The notes under the pieces are model-generated. The model searched no databases. It worked only from the letters and a program-made list of their open reading frames with translations, and had not been told where the DNA came from. 64,000 nucleotides of DNA from Nitrobacter sp051535235 (GTDB lineage: Bacteria; Pseudomonadota; Alphaproteobacteria; Rhizobiales; Xanthobacteraceae): NCBI RefSeq assembly GCF_051535235.1, contig NZ_JBPPLZ010000003.1:124001-188000 (forward strand). Direction: 5' to 3'. Positions 61,302 through 64,000 of this stretch are shown here, piece by piece (position 1 is the first letter of the stretch; each line of letters starts with the position of its first letter). The translations under genes were made by a program, and so were the position numbers.

Positions 61302-64000
61302 TCTTCTTGGCAGGCGCCTTCGCGGTCGTGGCGGGTGGTTTGGCCGCCGCGACAGGGCCTCGCGCCTTGCTCACCGCGTCGGACTTCGGCTTGGCGGAGG
61401 CCGGTTTTGCGGCCGCCTTCTTGGCTGCCTTCTTGGCCGGCTTCGTCGCCGTCGCATCCCCCTCGGCGGTCTTTTCAGTTTTGGCGGACTTGGCCTTCTT
61501 CGCCATGCGTTTGGTCTTGCCGCCGCCCTTGGCTGCGCGTTCGTCGATCAGCGCGATGGCTTCGGGGAGGGTGATGGTATCCGGCGTCTTGTCGCTCGGA
61601 ATGGTGGCGTTGACGCCGCCCGCGGTGACATAGGTGCCGTATCGCCCGCTCTTGACCGCCACGGCGCCGAGCGTCGGATGGTCGCCGAGCGGCTTGCCGG
61701 GATCGGCGCCAAAGCGCCGGCTTGGCCCCTTCGCGATTTTTTCTGCGATCAGCGTCACCGCGCGGTTGAGGCCGATGTCGAACACCTCGTCGCCGGCTTC
61801 AAGACTCGCATAGGTTTTTTCATGCCGAACGAAGGGGCCGAAGCGGCCGATGCCAGCGGTGATGGGCTCGCCGGTCTCCGGATGCTTGCCGACTTCGCGC
61901 GGCAGCGACAGGAGCTTCACGGCCAGATCCAGTTCCATATCGGCGGGCGAGGTGTTTTTCGGAATGCCCGCGCGTTTCGGCTTTTCGCCTTCGCCGTAAT
62001 CGTTAGGCTCACCGAGTTGGATGTAAGGCCCGAAGCGGCCGGACTTCACCGTCACGTCGAGACCGCTCTGTGGATCCTTGCCGAGAACGCGATCGCCGCC
62101 CGCATCGCCGTCAGCGGCCAGCGGTCGGGTGTAGCGGCACTCCGGGTAATTGGAGCAGCCGACGAATGCGCCGAATTTTCCGGCCTTGAGGTTTAGCTTC
62201 CCGGTGCCGCAGGTCGGGCACTGGCGCGGGTCGCCGCCATCCTCGCGCGGCGCATAGATGTGCGGCCCGAGCATGTTGTCGAGCACGTCGAGCACTTCGG
62301 AAACGCGAACGTCCTTGATGTCATTGACCACGCCGATGAAGTCGTCCCAGAAATCCTTCAGGACCTGCTGCCACGACACCTCGTTGTTGGAGATGCGATC
62401 GAGCTGCTCCTCGAGGTTGGCGGTGAAGTCGTATTCGACATAGCGCGCGAAGAAGTTTTCTAGGAACGCGACGACGACACGGCCCTTGTCCTCGCCGTAG
62501 AGCCGCTTCTTCTCGAGCTTGACGTAACCGCGATCCTTGAGCACCTGCAGGATCGAGGCATAGGTGGAGGGTCGGCCGATGCCGAGTTCCTCCATGCGCT
62601 TGACCAGCGAGGCTTCGGAGAAGCGCGGCGGCGGCTCGGTGAAATGCTGGGTGACGCTGAGGTTTTCGCGCCTCAACGCTTCGCCTTCGCTCATGGCGGG
62701 AAGGCGGCGGCTGTCGTCGTCTTCCTCGTCGTCGCGGCCTTCCTGATAAAGCGCCAGGAAGCCATCGAACTTGATGACCTGACCACTGGCGCGCAGTTCC
62801 AGCATGCGCGCACCGGCCTTTGCCGCGATGTCGACGGTCGTGCGCTCCAGCTCCGCCGATTCCATCTGGCTGGCGATGGTGCGGGTCCAGATCAGCTCAT
62901 AGAGTCTCGCCTGATCGGAATCGAGACGCCGCTTCATGTCGGCAGGACGGCGCGACAGATCGGTCGGGCGGATCGCCTCATGGGCTTCCTGCGCGTTCTT
63001 GGCCTTGGTCTGATACTGGCGCGGCGCGTCCGGCACGTAGGCGTTGCCGTAATCCTCGCCGATCACCTTGCGCGCCTGCGTGATCGCCGACGGATCGATC
63101 TGCACGCCGTCGGTTCGCATGTAAGTAATGAGGCCGGTGGTCTCGCCGCCGATGTCGATGCCTTCATAGAGCCGTTGCGCGATCCGCATCGTATGCGCCG
63201 GTGCGAAGCCGAGCTTGCGGCTCGCCTCCTGCTGCAGCGTCGAGGTGGTGAACGGCGCATGCGGATTGCGGCGCGCCGGCTTGGCCTCGACGGTGGAGAC
63301 GGTGAAATTGGCGGCCTCGATCGCCTTCCTGAAATCCTCGGCTTCGGCACCGCTGCCGATGTCGAGCCGCTGGATTTTCTTGCCGTCGGCGCCGACGAGG
63401 CGCGCTTCGAAGGTTTCGCCGCGTGGCGTCGCCAGCGTCGCGATCAGCGACCAGTATTCGCGGGGCACGAATTTCTCGATCTCGAGCTCGCGGTCGCAGA
63501 CCAGCCGCAGAGCGACCGACTGCACCCGGCCGGCCGAGCGCGCGCCGGGCAGCTTGCGCCACAGCACCGGGGAGAGCGTGAAGCCGACCAGATAGTCGAG
63601 CGCGCGGCGCGCCATGTAGGCGTCAACCAGCGCGCCGTCGATCTGGCGCGGATTCTTCATCGCGTCGGTGACGGCCTGCTTGGTGATGGCATTGAAGACG
63701 ACGCGCTCGATCTTCTGGTCCTTCAGCGCGCGCTTCTGCTTCAGTACTTCCAGCACATGCCAGGAGATCGCCTCGCCCTCGCGATCGGGGTCGGTGGCGA
63801 GGATCAGCTTGTCAGCGCCCTTGAGCGATTTGGCGATGTCATTGAGTCGGCTGACCGCCTTCGGATCGACCTCCCAGATCATCTGGAAATTGGCGTCCGG
63901 ATCGACCGATCCATTCTTGGCGGGGAGGTCGCGGACATGGCCGAACGAGGCCAGAACCTCATATGACGCGCCGAGATACTTGTTGATCGTCTTGGCCTTG
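61285..64000 (-). CDS. topA: DNA topoisomerase I (5' end outside window)
   Basis: The frame is open to the window edge, where the visible N-terminus reads KAKTINKYLGASYEVLASFGH, so only about eight or nine residues are missing. Toprim metal site LATDPDREGEAI, active-site tyrosine in GLITYMRTDGV, then a zinc-finger-like CPTCGTGKLNLKAGKFGAFVGC with SNYPEC, several GRFGPY-type topoisomerase C-terminal repeats, and a long Lys/Ala-rich tail typical of alphaproteobacteria. It relaxes negative supercoils. First gene of an operon with rnr and DUF983. Confidence 0.97.
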   Translation of the reverse strand, partial: KAKTINKYLGASYEVLASFGHVRDLPAKNGSVDPDANFQMIWEVDPKAVSRLNDIAKSLKGADKLILATDPDREGEAISWHVLEVLKQKRALKDQKIERVVFNAITKQAVTDAMKNPRQIDGALVDAYMARRALDYLVGFTLSPVLWRKLPGARSAGRVQSVALRLVCDRELEIEKFVPREYWSLIATLATPRGETFEARLVGADGKKIQRLDIGSGAEAEDFRKAIEAANFTVSTVEAKPARRNPHAPFTTSTLQQEASRKLGFAPAHTMRIAQRLYEGIDIGGETTGLITYMRTDGVQIDPSAITQARKVIGEDYGNAYVPDAPRQYQTKAKNAQEAHEAIRPTDLSRRPADMKRRLDSDQARLYELIWTRTIASQMESAELERTTVDIAAKAGARMLELRASGQVIKFDGFLALYQEGRDDEEDDDSRRLPAMSEGEALRRENLSVTQHFTEPPPRFSEASLVKRMEELGIGRPSTYASILQVLKDRGYVKLEKKRLYGEDKGRVVVAFLENFFARYVEYDFTANLEEQLDRISNNEVSWQQVLKDFWDDFIGVVNDIKDVRVSEVLDVLDNMLGPHIYAPREDGGDPRQCPTCGTGKLNLKAGKFGAFVGCSNYPECRYTRPLAADGDAGGDRVLGKDPQSGLDVTVKSGRFGPYIQLGEPNDYGEGEKPKRAGIPKNTSPADMELDLAVKLLSLPREVGKHPETGEPITAGIGRFGPFVRHEKTYASLEAGDEVFDIGLNRAVTLIAEKIAKGPSRRFGADPGKPLGDHPTLGAVAVKSGRYGTYVTAGGVNATIPSDKTPDTITLPEAIALIDERAAKGGGKTKRMAKKAKSAKTEKTAEGDATATKPAKKAAKKAAAKPASAKPKSDAVSKARGPVAAAKPPATTAKAPAKKSAGNG

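Noticed and set aside
1..64000. Insertion sequences, prophage or integrase genes
   Set aside because: No transposase, integrase or phage structural gene was recognised; the gene-poor left end is accessory-like but shows no clear mobile element.

Overview
The window is a high-GC alphaproteobacterial chromosome segment, most likely Nitrobacteraceae (Bradyrhizobium/Rhodopseudomonas/Nitrobacter/Afipia group). This rests on the divK-pleD pair, EipB/DUF1849, DUF2842, DUF3572, DUF983, heme A synthase, L13-S9, the bradyrhizobial-style small zinc-ribbon protein, and dispersed extragenic palindromes that resemble those I associate with this family. The genus cannot be fixed from the sequence alone.

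Region 1 (1-6.9 kb) is a gene-poor accessory stretch. It holds the tail of an autotransporter barrel, a GYF_2 membrane protein, a frameshifted ynfA/UPF0060 gene, a short zinc-ribbon protein, several small ORFan membrane or secreted proteins, and long stretches with no convincing gene.

Region 2 (6.9-30 kb) is the centrepiece. A giant type I-secreted adhesin of about 5193 residues converges on a complete type I secretion system: TolC-like outer membrane protein, LapB-like ABC transporter with a C39-like domain lacking the catalytic Cys, and HlyD-like adaptor. A LapG-type periplasmic transglutaminase-like cysteine peptidase sits next to them. The adhesin has an N-terminal retention-module-like segment followed by a di-alanine Pro-Ala-Ala-Gly site, about 18 repeat units ending in a DD-x-P motif, three jelly-roll-like (sugar-binding-like) domains, a von Willebrand A domain with a MIDAS motif, RTX repeats, EF-hand-like loops and a type I secretion C-terminus. 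This matches the LapA/LapG logic of a cell-surface adhesin that is held until proteolysed. No LapD-type c-di-GMP receptor is present in the window.

Region 3 (30.4-40 kb) carries a saccharopine-dehydrogenase-like oxidoreductase and an exopolysaccharide locus. The locus encodes an O-antigen-ligase/polymerase-like protein, a polyprenyl-phosphate sugar transferase, a GT4 glycosyltransferase and a Wza-like export lipoprotein on one strand. A divergent GumC/Wzz-type co-polymerase with a degenerate kinase domain lies opposite, followed by a CelD-type acyltransferase.

Region 4 (40-64 kb) is conserved housekeeping sequence: ctaA, a NarK-type transporter, O-acetylhomoserine sulfhydrylase, a CoA-binding protein, an enoyl-CoA hydratase homologue lacking both catalytic glutamates, a hotdog thioesterase, rplM-rpsI, an SLT-SPOR transglycosylase, TrmO, a GNAT protein, a glycerophosphodiester phosphodiesterase, RidA, EipB, dinB with DUF3572, divK-pleD, rpmG, a Nudix protein and the topA-rnr-DUF983 operon, with topA running off the right edge. 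PleD makes c-di-GMP, so the window holds a source of that signal, the export apparatus for a matrix polysaccharide, and an adhesin/protease pair of the type that c-di-GMP controls in pseudomonads. The link between them here is inference.
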